Assembly (NCBI GenBank): GCA_021817755.1
Contig: JAKAGC010000110.1
Span: forward strand, 1-9,169
Source: Acidobacteriota bacterium
GTDB lineage: Bacteria; Acidobacteriota; Aminicenantia; UBA2199
Direction of reading: 5' to 3'
Length of the DNA: 9,169 nucleotides
Part shown: positions 1-7,312 of the stretch, in pieces
Position numbering within the stretch: position 1 is the stretch's first letter
How the letters are laid out: every line of letters begins with the position of its first letter
Program-made: the position numbers and the translations under genes
The notes under the pieces: generated by a model
What the model was told of the DNA's origin: nothing
Database searches by the model: none
Seen by the model: the letters and a program-made list of their open reading frames with translations, nothing else

Positions 1-126
1 ATTAATTCATTTTGCAAAGCCTGTTTTACTGGACAATATCCCACAGGAGATGTCTCTTCCGAAATTCTCGCTCAGATTGAAAGAGAAAGAGATTTGAATA
101 AGGAAGTACAAAATAATAAATTATAA
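1..126 (+). CDS. purF: Amidophosphoribosyltransferase, C-terminal fragment (partial)
   Basis: The frame is open from base 1 to TAA at 124-126 and gives the last 41 residues of a protein whose start lies outside the window. The motif SFCKACFTGQYPTGD, with two cysteines spaced CxxC, matches the C-terminal end of PurF enzymes that carry a structural 4Fe-4S cluster; in that family these two cysteines are cluster ligands. PurF transfers glutamine-derived ammonia to phosphoribosyl pyrophosphate, the first committed step of de novo purine synthesis in the cytoplasm. The tail after the motif is lysine- and glutamate-rich and ends in QNNKL. The next gene starts 17 bp downstream on the same strand. Only the C-terminus is visible, so the call rests on this one motif. 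Confidence 0.82.
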   Translation: MNSFCKACFTGQYPTGDVSSEILAQIERERDLNKEVQNNKL

Positions 127-143
127 ACTAAAGATATATTACT

Positions 144-1301
144 ATGCAAAACTGCTATATGACAAATTATATCTTTTCGCCTGAAGGAGAAATAAGGGAA
201 GGACAAATATACCCTCTTCTCTACCATATCTATAAAAACAATATTTCCGGTGTACTGGCTATTAAAACAGAGAATTACGAAAAAAAAATTTTTATCCGGG
301 ATAGAAGAATTATTTTTGCTTCTTCTGACCAAAAAATGGATACATTCAGCGAGTATCTTTTAAATAAACAATTGATTACCCGGGAAATCTATACCACTGC
401 TACCCAGTACATGGCAAAGAATAAAAAGCGATTCGGACGCGCATTAATAGAATTGGGATATTTTTCATACGATCAGATCTGGACCTGGATACCCGCGCAT
501 TTAATTTCAATCGTATATTCTTTATTCAATATCAAATATGGGGCATATCGTTTCATTGAACAGCACGAAGACGAAATGAATATCGAAAATATTGTTCTTG
601 ACCTCGATATTCTTTGTGTTATTGTTGAAGCGATACGCCACTTTAAATCCGACTCATTCTTAAAAAAACAATTCGAATCCATAACAACTCTTTATCCCAC
701 TATACCCAATACCGATTTACTTCCCGATGTCCATTTCAAGCCCTATGAAGTCCATATTTTTAATATTGTTAGGCGTGAATCCGTACTTACAAAAATCCTG
801 GAAAAAAGCGAACTTCTGGAAAACGATACGCTACGGTTATTATTTCTTTTTATGGTAATGGAAGTGATTTCAATGGAAAAACACGAACACGTCACCCCTA
901 CACCTTTAAGAGAAAACGAAAACAATACTGTAAATCGATCCGGAGCTTTTGCTTCTTTTGAAGAAGCATTAAAGTACTATAACGGGAAATATGAGTTGAT
1001 ATACCGCGTAATGATGAAGGAAATTGGTCCAATTTGTATGTCGATTCTCCATAAATCCATTGAGGACATTATGGAAAACCTTCCCACCTATTTACGCAAG
1101 ATTCAATTGAAATCAGATGGAACAATTCTCGAAGAACCCATTTTAAAATCCTTATGGTATAATGATTTCGATCAACATATCGGGGATTTCCTTAGAGGAC
1201 TCGAAGAAATTTTATACACGGAGATTTTCGCAGTTAGAAAGCACTTAGGCCTCGAATACGAGCAGCAGGTACTGAAATGGATCAAAGGAATCGGAAACTA
1301 A
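144..1301 (+). CDS. DUF4388 (PATAN) domain protein, signalling type
   Basis: A 385-residue soluble protein without a signal peptide. Residues about 15-79 fit the DUF4388/PATAN pattern: GEIREGQIYPLLYHIY, then SGVLAI, a basic strand KKIFIRDRRIIFASS, and a helix ending in LLNKQLIT. Residues about 195-245 resemble the winged-helix-like segment that often follows DUF4388 (YEVHIFNIVRRESVLTKILE, then LLENDTLRLLFLFMV). The C-terminal part (about 270-385) is helical and matches no family I can name. DUF4388 proteins usually sit in response-regulator or gliding-type signalling networks, but the ligand and partners here are unknown. The first ATG (144) has no clear Shine-Dalgarno; ATG at 159 (M6) is an alternative start. 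A weak promoter (TTGAAT 94-99, 17 bp, TAAATT 117-122) lies inside the purF tail, so the gene may have its own transcript or be read through from purF. Confidence 0.8.
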   Translation: MQNCYMTNYIFSPEGEIREGQIYPLLYHIYKNNISGVLAIKTENYEKKIFIRDRRIIFASSDQKMDTFSEYLLNKQLITREIYTTATQYMAKNKKRFGRALIELGYFSYDQIWTWIPAHLISIVYSLFNIKYGAYRFIEQHEDEMNIENIVLDLDILCVIVEAIRHFKSDSFLKKQFESITTLYPTIPNTDLLPDVHFKPYEVHIFNIVRRESVLTKILEKSELLENDTLRLLFLFMVMEVISMEKHEHVTPTPLRENENNTVNRSGAFASFEEALKYYNGKYELIYRVMMKEIGPICMSILHKSIEDIMENLPTYLRKIQLKSDGTILEEPILKSLWYNDFDQHIGDFLRGLEEILYTEIFAVRKHLGLEYEQQVLKWIKGIGN

Positions 1302-1372
1302 TTATACTCGAAAAACAACTGTTTTTTCTTTTTCTATTATTCCTGCTAATCACCATCGTTTATACCGTATAG
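1277..1372 (+). CDS. Possible 31-aa single-pass membrane peptide
   Basis: This short ORF begins inside the end of the DUF4388 gene (25-bp overlap) and ends 43 bp before miaA. It encodes a basic N-terminus (MDQRNRK) followed by one hydrophobic stretch rich in Leu, Phe and Ile (about residues 14-30) and then stops, so the product would be a small membrane peptide. AGGT at 1267-1270 is a modest Shine-Dalgarno-like sequence 6 nt before the ATG. I recognise no family. T-rich spacer DNA easily produces hydrophobic codons, so chance is a real alternative. Confidence 0.25.
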   Translation: MDQRNRKLIILEKQLFFLFLLFLLITIVYTV

Positions 1373-1415
1373 GACGGTTCCACTCACTACGCGAAAGGGG
1401 ACTTTTAAAATCGAG

Positions 1416-2330
1416 ATGAAATCCATTATCCAGATATTAGGCCCTACCGGAGTTGGAAAAAGTAATGTTGCTTTATTCCTCGCCAAACAACTCCAGGGAG
1501 AAATTATTTCCGCTGATTCTATGCAAGTATACAAGGGATTCGATATTGGAACGGATAAAATTCCGCCCCATTCCATGAATAACATTCCTCATCACCTTAT
1601 TGACATTCTCGATGACTGTTCCCAATTCAATTCTTCCATGTTCCTCGAACAGTCATACCAAATTTCCGAAGATATTCTATCTCGCGGAAAACTTCCCATT
1701 GTATGCGGTGGAACTGCATTATATCTAAAAACAATGATCGATGGGATTTTCCCTGAAAATGACCAGAAACGTATTTCCCGTGAGCGTTTAAATCGTATTT
1801 CAGAACGCCGGGGCTTGCATATTCTGTGGAACAAACTCCTTTCCATAGATCCAGCTTATGCTGAAAAAATTGGCCCAAATGATCGAATCCGAATTGTAAG
1901 AGCGTTGGAAATTTATTATAACAACGGCATTCCCCCTTCCCAGATTTTCCAGAAAACCACCACTCCTTTCAAGGATTACCGGTTTATTCGAATCGGTTTG
2001 AATATGGAAAGAGAGTTATTATATAGACGTATCGAAAATCGCATCGATCAAATGATCGAAAAAGGTCTTTTGGATGAAACACGAAAGCTCATGGAAACTC
2101 ACTCTCCCAATTGCCCTCCTTTCAAATCACTTGGTTATAAGGAGACCGTTATGTTTCTTGAAAATAAAATAAAAGATTGGGATGAAACAGTCATACTAAT
2201 AAAACAGCATTCCCGTAATTTCGCCAAACGCCAGCTTTCATGGTTTAGGCAGGAAAAAGGAATTCACTGGTTTAATCCCGGACAATTGAGTGAAATTGAA
2301 ACCTTTATCCGAATAGGTTTGAATGGTTGA
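1416..2330 (+). CDS. miaA: tRNA dimethylallyltransferase MiaA
   Basis: MiaA transfers a dimethylallyl group from DMAPP to N6 of A37 in tRNAs that read UNN codons, the first step toward ms2i6A, which stabilises codon-anticodon pairing. At 304 residues the protein has the usual length. Visible motifs are the P-loop GPTGVGKS (9-16), the family signature DSMQVYKGFDIGT (34-46) with the likely catalytic Asp34, HHLID (59-63), GGTALYLKTMIDG (98-110), NDRIRIVRALEIY (155-167) and the C-terminal QHSRNFAKRQLSWFR (264-278). The start places the P-loop at the normal distance from the N-terminus; an AAAGGGG stretch upstream is rather far from the ATG to be an ideal Shine-Dalgarno. The gene is followed by hflX after only 3 bp. 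In many proteobacteria hfq lies between these two genes; it is absent here. Confidence 0.97.
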   Translation: MKSIIQILGPTGVGKSNVALFLAKQLQGEIISADSMQVYKGFDIGTDKIPPHSMNNIPHHLIDILDDCSQFNSSMFLEQSYQISEDILSRGKLPIVCGGTALYLKTMIDGIFPENDQKRISRERLNRISERRGLHILWNKLLSIDPAYAEKIGPNDRIRIVRALEIYYNNGIPPSQIFQKTTTPFKDYRFIRIGLNMERELLYRRIENRIDQMIEKGLLDETRKLMETHSPNCPPFKSLGYKETVMFLENKIKDWDETVILIKQHSRNFAKRQLSWFRQEKGIHWFNPGQLSEIETFIRIGLNG

Positions 2331-2333
2331 ATT

Positions 2334-3626
2334 ATGACACGACAAGAACCACAACACGAAAAATGTATAATTGCTGCAGTATTTGATCCCCAAAAATCCG
2401 ATCCCGAAATACAGGGAATACTGGAAGAAATGAAATTACTGACAGAGAGCGCCGGTGGAAATGTTATTGAAACCTTTTCACAAAAAAAACATCCTCCGGA
2501 TAGTCGATATTTAATCGGGTCAGGAAAAATAGAAGAAATAAAGAATTTTGCACGTGAAGCCGAAGCCCAGTCCATTGTATTTTATAATCCTCTTTCCAAT
2601 ACTCAGCAGCGAAACCTCGAACAATATTTTGAAATAAAAGTAATCGATAGAACCCGCCTAATATTAGATGTTTTCGCTACGCGTGCACGATCACTCGAAG
2701 GAAAATTACAGGTGGAACTCGCACAACTCCTTTACCTTCTGCCCCGTTTAACAGGAAAAGGTATTTCTCTTTCCCGTCTCGGAGGCGGTATCGGAACACG
2801 CGGTCCCGGAGAAACAAAACTTGAAGCAGACCGGCGAACAATTAAGAAACGTATTTCAATTATTCGGAAAAAACTTGATAAAATCATAGAGAGCCGGGAT
2901 ATGCGGCGTAAACACCGTAAATCCAATCCTGTACCTGTCGTTTCTTTGGTCGGGTATACTTCTGCTGGAAAGTCCACATTATTTAGAGCACTTACCGGTG
3001 AAGAAGTTCCTATTTCCAGTATGCTCTTTTCGACCTTAGATCCGGTCATGAGGAGAGTAGAAATACAGGAAATAAGAGAAGATTATGCGTTTTTAATTTC
3101 CGATACTGTCGGATTTATCCGGGAGATGCCTGAAGAGTTGTTCCAATCATTTAAAGCCACTCTCGAAGAAGTCATTAATTCCGATTTGATTCTGCATGTA
3201 ATCGATATTTCCAATCCGGATTATCTTAATAGGAAAGAGGATGTTGAAAACGTTCTCGAAGAGATGAATATCACCCCTGAACGAATACTTCATATTTATA
3301 ATAAAGCTGATCTTTTACCTGATTATGAAGCTATTATGGCGCGGCAGGATGATCCTGAATTCGCCGATGAATCAAGGGTATATATATCGGCAATCGAAAA
3401 TCGCGGGATCACCCAATTAAAGAAAGCCATTTATAAAAAGTATTTTAAGGATTTCAGACCCTATACATTGGCTATCCCTCCCAAGGAAGTCAATCTCGAT
3501 TCTATAAAAAAATGGGCAATCGTCGTAAAACAATATTACCTGGATGGGCGATTAAATATTGATATTTTGAGTTCGAAGGAAAACATGTTAAAATTTAAAG
3601 AAAAGCATGGAGGTTATGTCAAATGA
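2334..3626 (+). CDS. hflX: Ribosome-associated GTPase HflX
   Basis: HflX binds the 50S subunit, splits stalled ribosomes under stress and hydrolyses GTP. The 430-residue protein is complete. The N-terminal HflX domain shows YLIGSGKIEEI (59-69), FYNPLSNTQQRNLE (83-96), the VIDRTRLILDVFATRA segment (from 103) and GGGIGTRGPGETKLE (150-164) ahead of a basic coiled linker. The G domain has G1 GYTSAGKS (207-214), switch I FSTLDP (232-237), G3 DTVGF (257-261), G4 NKAD (323-326) and a G5-like SAIENRG (352-358), so all GTPase motifs are intact. A C-terminal extension (about 380-430) resembles the small domain seen in some HflX proteins. The gene starts 3 bp after miaA, and its TGA overlaps the ATG of the next gene, which indicates an operon with translational coupling. 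Confidence 0.97.
   Translation: MTRQEPQHEKCIIAAVFDPQKSDPEIQGILEEMKLLTESAGGNVIETFSQKKHPPDSRYLIGSGKIEEIKNFAREAEAQSIVFYNPLSNTQQRNLEQYFEIKVIDRTRLILDVFATRARSLEGKLQVELAQLLYLLPRLTGKGISLSRLGGGIGTRGPGETKLEADRRTIKKRISIIRKKLDKIIESRDMRRKHRKSNPVPVVSLVGYTSAGKSTLFRALTGEEVPISSMLFSTLDPVMRRVEIQEIREDYAFLISDTVGFIREMPEELFQSFKATLEEVINSDLILHVIDISNPDYLNRKEDVENVLEEMNITPERILHIYNKADLLPDYEAIMARQDDPEFADESRVYISAIENRGITQLKKAIYKKYFKDFRPYTLAIPPKEVNLDSIKKWAIVVKQYYLDGRLNIDILSSKENMLKFKEKHGGYVK
3609..3613 (+). promoter_or_regulatory. Shine-Dalgarno GGAGG for the TPR lipoprotein gene
   Basis: GGAGG lies inside the last codons of hflX, 9 nt before ATG 3623. Three ATG codons occur in tandem (3623, 3626, 3629); this ribosome-binding site suits the first or second. 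It supports translation coupled to hflX termination. Confidence 0.75.
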
Positions 3627-4987
3627 TGATGAATCATAAGAAAAACTTAAAGAAAACCATGATCGTAAGATTTGGGATATGGACAATATTGGCTGCAATC
3701 ATTTCGATTTCAACAATCAATTGCGGTGGCGGAAGCAATGTCACTCCCACCATTTATATCCCTGACCTGGACCTTTCGCAATACAATGATGCCAACTATA
3801 TCGAAGGTTGGCAAAATCTGAAAGTTGGAAACACCCGCCAGGCTTTTAAAAATTTTAATAAAAGTACTCTCGGACGCGAGCAATTATTAGTTGCCTTTGG
3901 ATATGCCGCAATGGTCCAGGGAAAACCAGTTGAAGCACGTTCCAATTTTGAAAAATGTCTATCAATCAATCCGGAAAATTCCCAGGCTTTACTCGGATTG
4001 GCTACTCTTTATGATTCCTTAAAAGAAACAGAACGTGCATATCAAGTTTATTCCAGACTACGTACCACCTACCCTAATGATGAACGTATTAAAAACCGAT
4101 ATGAAACAATTAAGACCAATGAAACCCAAAATGCTTTAAAAATTGCAGAAAAATATAAAACAGATCAGGACATGAATCAATATATCCGTTATTTGGAAAT
4201 CGCAGCAAATTATTCACCCGAAATGACAGATATTAAAACAGAAATCGCTGATTTTTATGCAGGACGTAAGGATTTCGAGAAAGCAACACGTCAATATGAA
4301 GAAATACTCGAAAAACTCCCGGATAATGAAAATATTTTAAGAAAACTGGCGGACATGTATGAAAAAACCGGGGCATTCGATTCTGCTATTATGATGTACA
4401 AAAAAATACAGGAGATAAAACCTGGAGATAATACACTTCCCCCTAAAATAAACCAATTGAAGAGCCGTTTAAATGAAATGAATCTTCCTGAAAAATTTAA
4501 GGGAATCTTTTTCAAAGAAATTTTGAGCAGAGAAGAATTGGCTGCATTAATCGGTCATTATTTCGATAAATATCTTGAACGCCCTCAACCCGTAATTATT
4601 ACCGATATCGGGAATTCTTTCGCCAAAGAATATATTATCCGGATATGTGCACTCGATATTATGTCCCTCCGTCCCGATCATAGTTTCGACCGTTTTACCA
4701 CAGTAAATCGAGCAACGTTTGCCGTAGTGATGAGTGCTCTATTAAAATACCTTGAAAAATCCGGCAGAGAATCTTATTCCCTCAGGTTTACCCCTCCCGA
4801 TAATCCAATCACACCTGGAGATATTTCCAGTCTTCATAAAAATTATGAAATCATTAAATTCCTTCTAAATGCAGGTATAATAAAACTTGATTCCGGTAAT
4901 AATTTTAATCCCACCCGAAATATCACCCCTTCTGAAGTTCTTGTCGCATTACAGAAAGTACTAAATAGTATCCATCCCATCAAATAG
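3623..4987 (+). CDS. TPR lipoprotein with SLH-like C-terminal domain
   Basis: A 454-residue envelope protein. The N-terminus is basic (HKKNLKK), then hydrophobic (about 13-30), and ends in STINC followed by GGGSN, a lipoprotein signal with Cys34 as the probable lipidated residue. Asn at -1 is outside the strict enterobacterial lipobox but is tolerated in some groups such as spirochaetes. Residues about 58-280 hold tetratricopeptide-type helix pairs, for example QAFKNFNK, VEARSNFEKCLSINPENSQALLGLATLY and FEKATRQYEEILEKLPDNENILRKLADMYEK. Residues about 300-450 fit a degenerate S-layer-homology pattern: a partial unit ILSREELAALIGHYF, then ITDIGNSFAKEYIIRICALDIM with FDRFTTVNRATFAVVMSALL, then GDISSLHKNYEIIKFLLNAGII with FNPTRNITPSEVLVAL. 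TPR regions bind partner proteins and SLH domains bind cell-wall polymers, so a scaffold between outer membrane and wall is a reasonable inference. The specific function is unknown. The gene overlaps hflX by 4 bp. Confidence 0.85.
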   Translation: MMMNHKKNLKKTMIVRFGIWTILAAIISISTINCGGGSNVTPTIYIPDLDLSQYNDANYIEGWQNLKVGNTRQAFKNFNKSTLGREQLLVAFGYAAMVQGKPVEARSNFEKCLSINPENSQALLGLATLYDSLKETERAYQVYSRLRTTYPNDERIKNRYETIKTNETQNALKIAEKYKTDQDMNQYIRYLEIAANYSPEMTDIKTEIADFYAGRKDFEKATRQYEEILEKLPDNENILRKLADMYEKTGAFDSAIMMYKKIQEIKPGDNTLPPKINQLKSRLNEMNLPEKFKGIFFKEILSREELAALIGHYFDKYLERPQPVIITDIGNSFAKEYIIRICALDIMSLRPDHSFDRFTTVNRATFAVVMSALLKYLEKSGRESYSLRFTPPDNPITPGDISSLHKNYEIIKFLLNAGIIKLDSGNNFNPTRNITPSEVLVALQKVLNSIHPIK

Positions 4988-5001
4988 GTAGAAAATTATA
5001 T

Positions 5002-5035
5002 AAAAAAAAAGCCGGCGAATAACTTCGCCGGCTTT
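5002..5035. terminator. Convergent intrinsic terminator, stronger for the minus strand
   Basis: GCCGGCGAA (5011-5019) and TTCGCCGGC (5024-5032) form a perfect 9-bp stem with a TAAC loop. The stem can be extended by three A-T pairs (5008-5010 with 5033-5035). Nine A at 5002-5010 become an ideal U-tract on the minus strand, so it should end the DUF4412 transcript efficiently. On the plus strand only TTT follows before CACAA, so termination of the upstream operon there is weaker. It lies between the convergent stop codons. Confidence 0.92.
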
Positions 5036-5059
5036 CACAAAGTATATAGAAAAGGCAGA

Positions 5060-5773
5060 TTATTTCATTGCCCCCATTCCCATATCCAATTTATCTTTTT
5101 TGACATAACCAGCAGGCACCGCATACACAGTTGCACCCGGTGTCTTATTGGGATTAATTTCAACTACTTCTGTATTTACGGTCATTCCCATCATACTCAT
5201 TTCGGAACCAACCACAAATCCTTCCATTTTCTTAAATTCCTGGAAGAATTTTTCGCCCATATTCATAAACTGAGCTTTATATGCATCGGCGTACTGGGTA
5301 GCGAATGCTTTCCAATCAAAAGGAACATCTTTACTTGCCCAGAAAACAGTTTTTGTTTCCATTCCCATTATTTTCATTAAAGCATCATAACCATTGGCAT
5401 TCCAAGTACCGATTTTCTTTTTCTGACCATTTGCCTGGAGGGTGATAGAAATCTGGCTCATCATTCCTTTCATCATCTGGGCCATCTGTTCCGGCATTAA
5501 TTTAGTAATATCAAGCGGAAGATCGGCAACCACGTAACTCTTGGTCTTGTGCGTAATCATATAGAATTTCTTAGCCTGGAGATCCAATATAACGGATTGA
5601 TCAGGAGAAATTGTTGCCATTTTATTGTTTCCAAACCACATCTCTGTGAATGCATTCTTTTCAGGTTGCCCCATAAACGCACTGGTATGTGTTTTCTGTT
5701 TTACATATACATCTGCGTTAAGATATCCCAACGTTACGGTTAATACTAATAAAACCAAAACTAACTTTTTCAT
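5060..5773 (-). CDS. Secreted DUF4412-type protein, methionine-rich
   Basis: The 237-residue product begins MKKLVLVLLVLTVTLG with a probable cleavage after LNA (about residue 20). There is no Cys in the protein, so it is an exported soluble protein rather than a lipoprotein. The mature part has the look of DUF4412: alternating strands (EMWFGNNKMATISPDQSVIL, FYMITHKTKSYVVADL), a helical middle and a C-terminal VEINPNKTPGATVYAVPAGY. The function of the family is not established. About 10% of residues are Met (24 of 237), clustered in MPEQMAQMMKGMM, MKIMGM, MSMMGM and MGMGAM. I chose the ATG at 5773 over one ten codons upstream because AAGGAG sits 5 nt before it and the signal peptide then starts correctly. 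A strong promoter lies just upstream, so the gene is probably expressed alone. Confidence 0.82.
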   Translation of the reverse strand: MKKLVLVLLVLTVTLGYLNADVYVKQKTHTSAFMGQPEKNAFTEMWFGNNKMATISPDQSVILDLQAKKFYMITHKTKSYVVADLPLDITKLMPEQMAQMMKGMMSQISITLQANGQKKKIGTWNANGYDALMKIMGMETKTVFWASKDVPFDWKAFATQYADAYKAQFMNMGEKFFQEFKKMEGFVVGSEMSMMGMTVNTEVVEINPNKTPGATVYAVPAGYVKKDKLDMGMGAMK

Positions 5774-5778
5774 ATTAT

Positions 5779-5784
5779 CTCCTT
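5779..5784 (-). promoter_or_regulatory. Shine-Dalgarno AAGGAG deciding the DUF4412 start
   Basis: On the minus strand AAGGAG lies 5 nt before ATG 5773-5771. The in-frame ATG at 5803 has no such site and falls at about the predicted transcription start, so it is rejected as the start codon. Confidence 0.85.
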
Positions 5785-5808
5785 GTATAGATTTTTTTAA
5801 CAAAGATC

Positions 5809-5837
5809 ATATTAAATCCTTCCGCTCGATTTGTCAA
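5809..5837 (-). promoter_or_regulatory. Sigma-70 type promoter of the DUF4412 gene
   Basis: On the minus strand TTGACA (5837-5832) is followed, after exactly 17 bp, by TAATAT (5814-5809). Transcription would begin near 5802, leaving a leader of about 29 nt with the Shine-Dalgarno. The match is a perfect -35 and a five-of-six -10. Confidence 0.88.
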
Positions 5838-5840
5838 GCA

Positions 5841-5872
5841 GAAATCATAAAAATGTCCGTTAAAATGATTTC
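5841..5872. repeat. 8-bp inverted repeat upstream of the DUF4412 promoter
   Basis: GAAATCAT (5841-5848) and ATGATTTC (5865-5872) are perfect inverted copies with a 16-bp spacer. They overlap the end of the HDOD gene and lie immediately upstream of the -35 box, where an activator would bind. No T-run follows on either strand at the right place, so a terminator is unlikely. Chance in AT-rich DNA is possible. Confidence 0.35.
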
Positions 5873-6678
5873 ACGTATTTATCGATGATGACTTTCGATT
5901 TATCTACAATTTTATCTAATTCCTGTTCTGTAATAGAGAATAATTTTAAAAAATAATCCAGATCATCATATCTTCGTTCTAGAAAAACATGAGACAGTTG
6001 ATCTGAAAAAGCAACGATTCCGATTACGCGATCTCCCCCCATAAAAAGTTTCAAATCATGATGGTAAAGAATCACTTCTTTCAATAATTGGGATAATTTC
6101 CATTTTTCCGCCAGAAAATACCCTGTATCAACATGGGTTAACTTGAATAATTGCTTTTCTGCCGAGATAAAATCGATTCCCCCGGATTCCACTCGAAGGA
6201 TGATATCTTCATATTTTTGAGGTTCATCCAGGTAAAGAACCATTTTCCCGATATCATGAAGTAACCCTGCTACATAAGATTCTTCAGAGTCCATATTTAA
6301 ATAATGGGCAATATTGCGGGAAAAGACTGCAACAGAGAGTGAGTGTCTCCATAAATGATCTTTTATTTCATTTTTGGCAGACAAAGAAAAGAGATGCTTC
6401 ATAAAATAGGACATTAGTATGGATTTAAGGTTAGAAAAACCAAGTAATTGTACAGCCCTACTAATAGAAGTTATTTCTGTGCGGATACCGAAGAATGGGG
6501 AATTACATCCCTTTAATACAAAAGAAACCATCGCCTGATCCAGCATTACCTTATCTACAATGTCTTTCACAGTGGTTGCCGAATCGTTCAACATTCCCAT
6601 TACATCCAGGGCAATCGCCGGCATCGCAGAAAGTGCTTCAATTTTACTAATAAAATCGATACCTTCTTTTAATTCCAT
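5860..6678 (-). CDS. HDOD domain protein with intact HD-type residues
   Basis: A 272-residue cytoplasmic protein made almost entirely of an HDOD (HD-related output) domain. Typical features in order are IEALSAMPAIALDVMGML (13-30), a helix with VDKVMLDQAMVSFVLKGCNS (41-60), PFFGIRTEITSISRAVQLLG (61-80), LWRHSLSVAVFSRNIA (109-124) and YVAGLLHDIGKMVLYLDEP (135-153). Possible metal ligands of an HD phosphohydrolase are all present: His112, His141-Asp142, His182, His206-His207 and Asp226. HDOD proteins are common in signalling and motility control, but their activity is often unknown and many are thought to be non-catalytic; whether this one hydrolyses a substrate cannot be told. GGTGAT upstream of the ATG is an acceptable Shine-Dalgarno, 7 nt away. 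The gene has its own promoter and lies 5' of the DUF4412 gene on the same strand. Confidence 0.9.
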   Translation of the reverse strand: MELKEGIDFISKIEALSAMPAIALDVMGMLNDSATTVKDIVDKVMLDQAMVSFVLKGCNSPFFGIRTEITSISRAVQLLGFSNLKSILMSYFMKHLFSLSAKNEIKDHLWRHSLSVAVFSRNIAHYLNMDSEESYVAGLLHDIGKMVLYLDEPQKYEDIILRVESGGIDFISAEKQLFKLTHVDTGYFLAEKWKLSQLLKEVILYHHDLKLFMGGDRVIGIVAFSDQLSHVFLERRYDDLDYFLKLFSITEQELDKIVDKSKVIIDKYVKSF

Positions 6679-6706
6679 TCAATTTATCACCATTTAAATC
6701 ACTTAT

Positions 6707-6735
6707 AATATATCCAATCCCTTCGAATTAGTCAA
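6707..6735 (-). promoter_or_regulatory. Sigma-70 type promoter of the HDOD gene
   Basis: On the minus strand TTGACT (6735-6730), 17 bp, then TATATT (6712-6707). The predicted start near 6700 leaves a short leader of about 22 nt before ATG 6678. Confidence 0.82.
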
Positions 6736-7312
6736 TCCCCATTTTTGAAATTTTAAAAATGATTGAAATATAAATATAACGTATTTTAGCATAAAGATTC
6801 ATCCCTTATTTTTTTATCGGATTGAAACCCGGTACTGCCCATTGATACTTCCTTCCATTCTCCCCCGCTTTACTCCCGGATCCATTTAAAAAGTTCTTAC
6901 TGACAATGCCATGACCACGCTTCCATTTCTCTTCACACCTTTGCAATCGAAATTTACATAGCCATTCGGATATGTACACTTCGATAAAGAAATTGTAATG
7001 TAATTTGCTTGCGAAGTAAATACTGCAAAGGTTGTATATGAGGGTGGAAAATACGTTATTTTTTTTATACAACTAATGGTGTAGAACGATATATCTTTTA
7101 ATTATGTAAAACCCTTTACTAATAACCGTGTAGAGGTAATTTCATAATACCGATAAATATTAAGATAAGATTAAATCTTACCAAAACAATAAACCAATGC
7201 GTGTTTACAGACTGGCCGAAATATAATAACCAGACTCATCCTCAAAAATCCACTCATTTTTTTCGTTAATCCGAATTTTCTGTTTTTAATAAAAAATGTC
7301 TGATATCATGAT
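6736..7312. other. Intergenic stretch without a supported gene
   Basis: I see no convincing gene on either strand. An 88-codon minus-strand frame at 6806-7072 has no ATG, only a TTG start, and no recognisable domain. Its C-terminal half is less AT-rich than its surroundings and could be a decayed remnant (minus strand, about 6806-6960). Short palindromes occur at 7031-7073 (GTTGTATA and TATACAAC, 27-bp spacer) and 7166-7180. The rest is AT-rich spacer. Confidence 0.6.
7166..7180. repeat. Short palindrome TAAGATT-A-AATCTTA
   Basis: A 15-nt odd palindrome with 7-bp arms in the intergenic stretch. It could be an operator, but no promoter is next to it and it may be chance in AT-rich DNA. Confidence 0.25.

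Noticed and set aside
2732..3049. 105-codon minus-strand ORF inside hflX
   Set aside because: Antisense shadow of the conserved HflX GTPase region with no features of its own.
5774..5803. Upstream ATG at 5803 as start of the DUF4412 gene
   Set aside because: It falls at the predicted transcription start and has no ribosome-binding site; ATG 5773 has AAGGAG and begins a normal signal peptide.
6806..7072. 88-codon minus-strand ORF
   Set aside because: Only a TTG start, no internal Met, no Shine-Dalgarno and no recognisable domain; kept only as a possible remnant.
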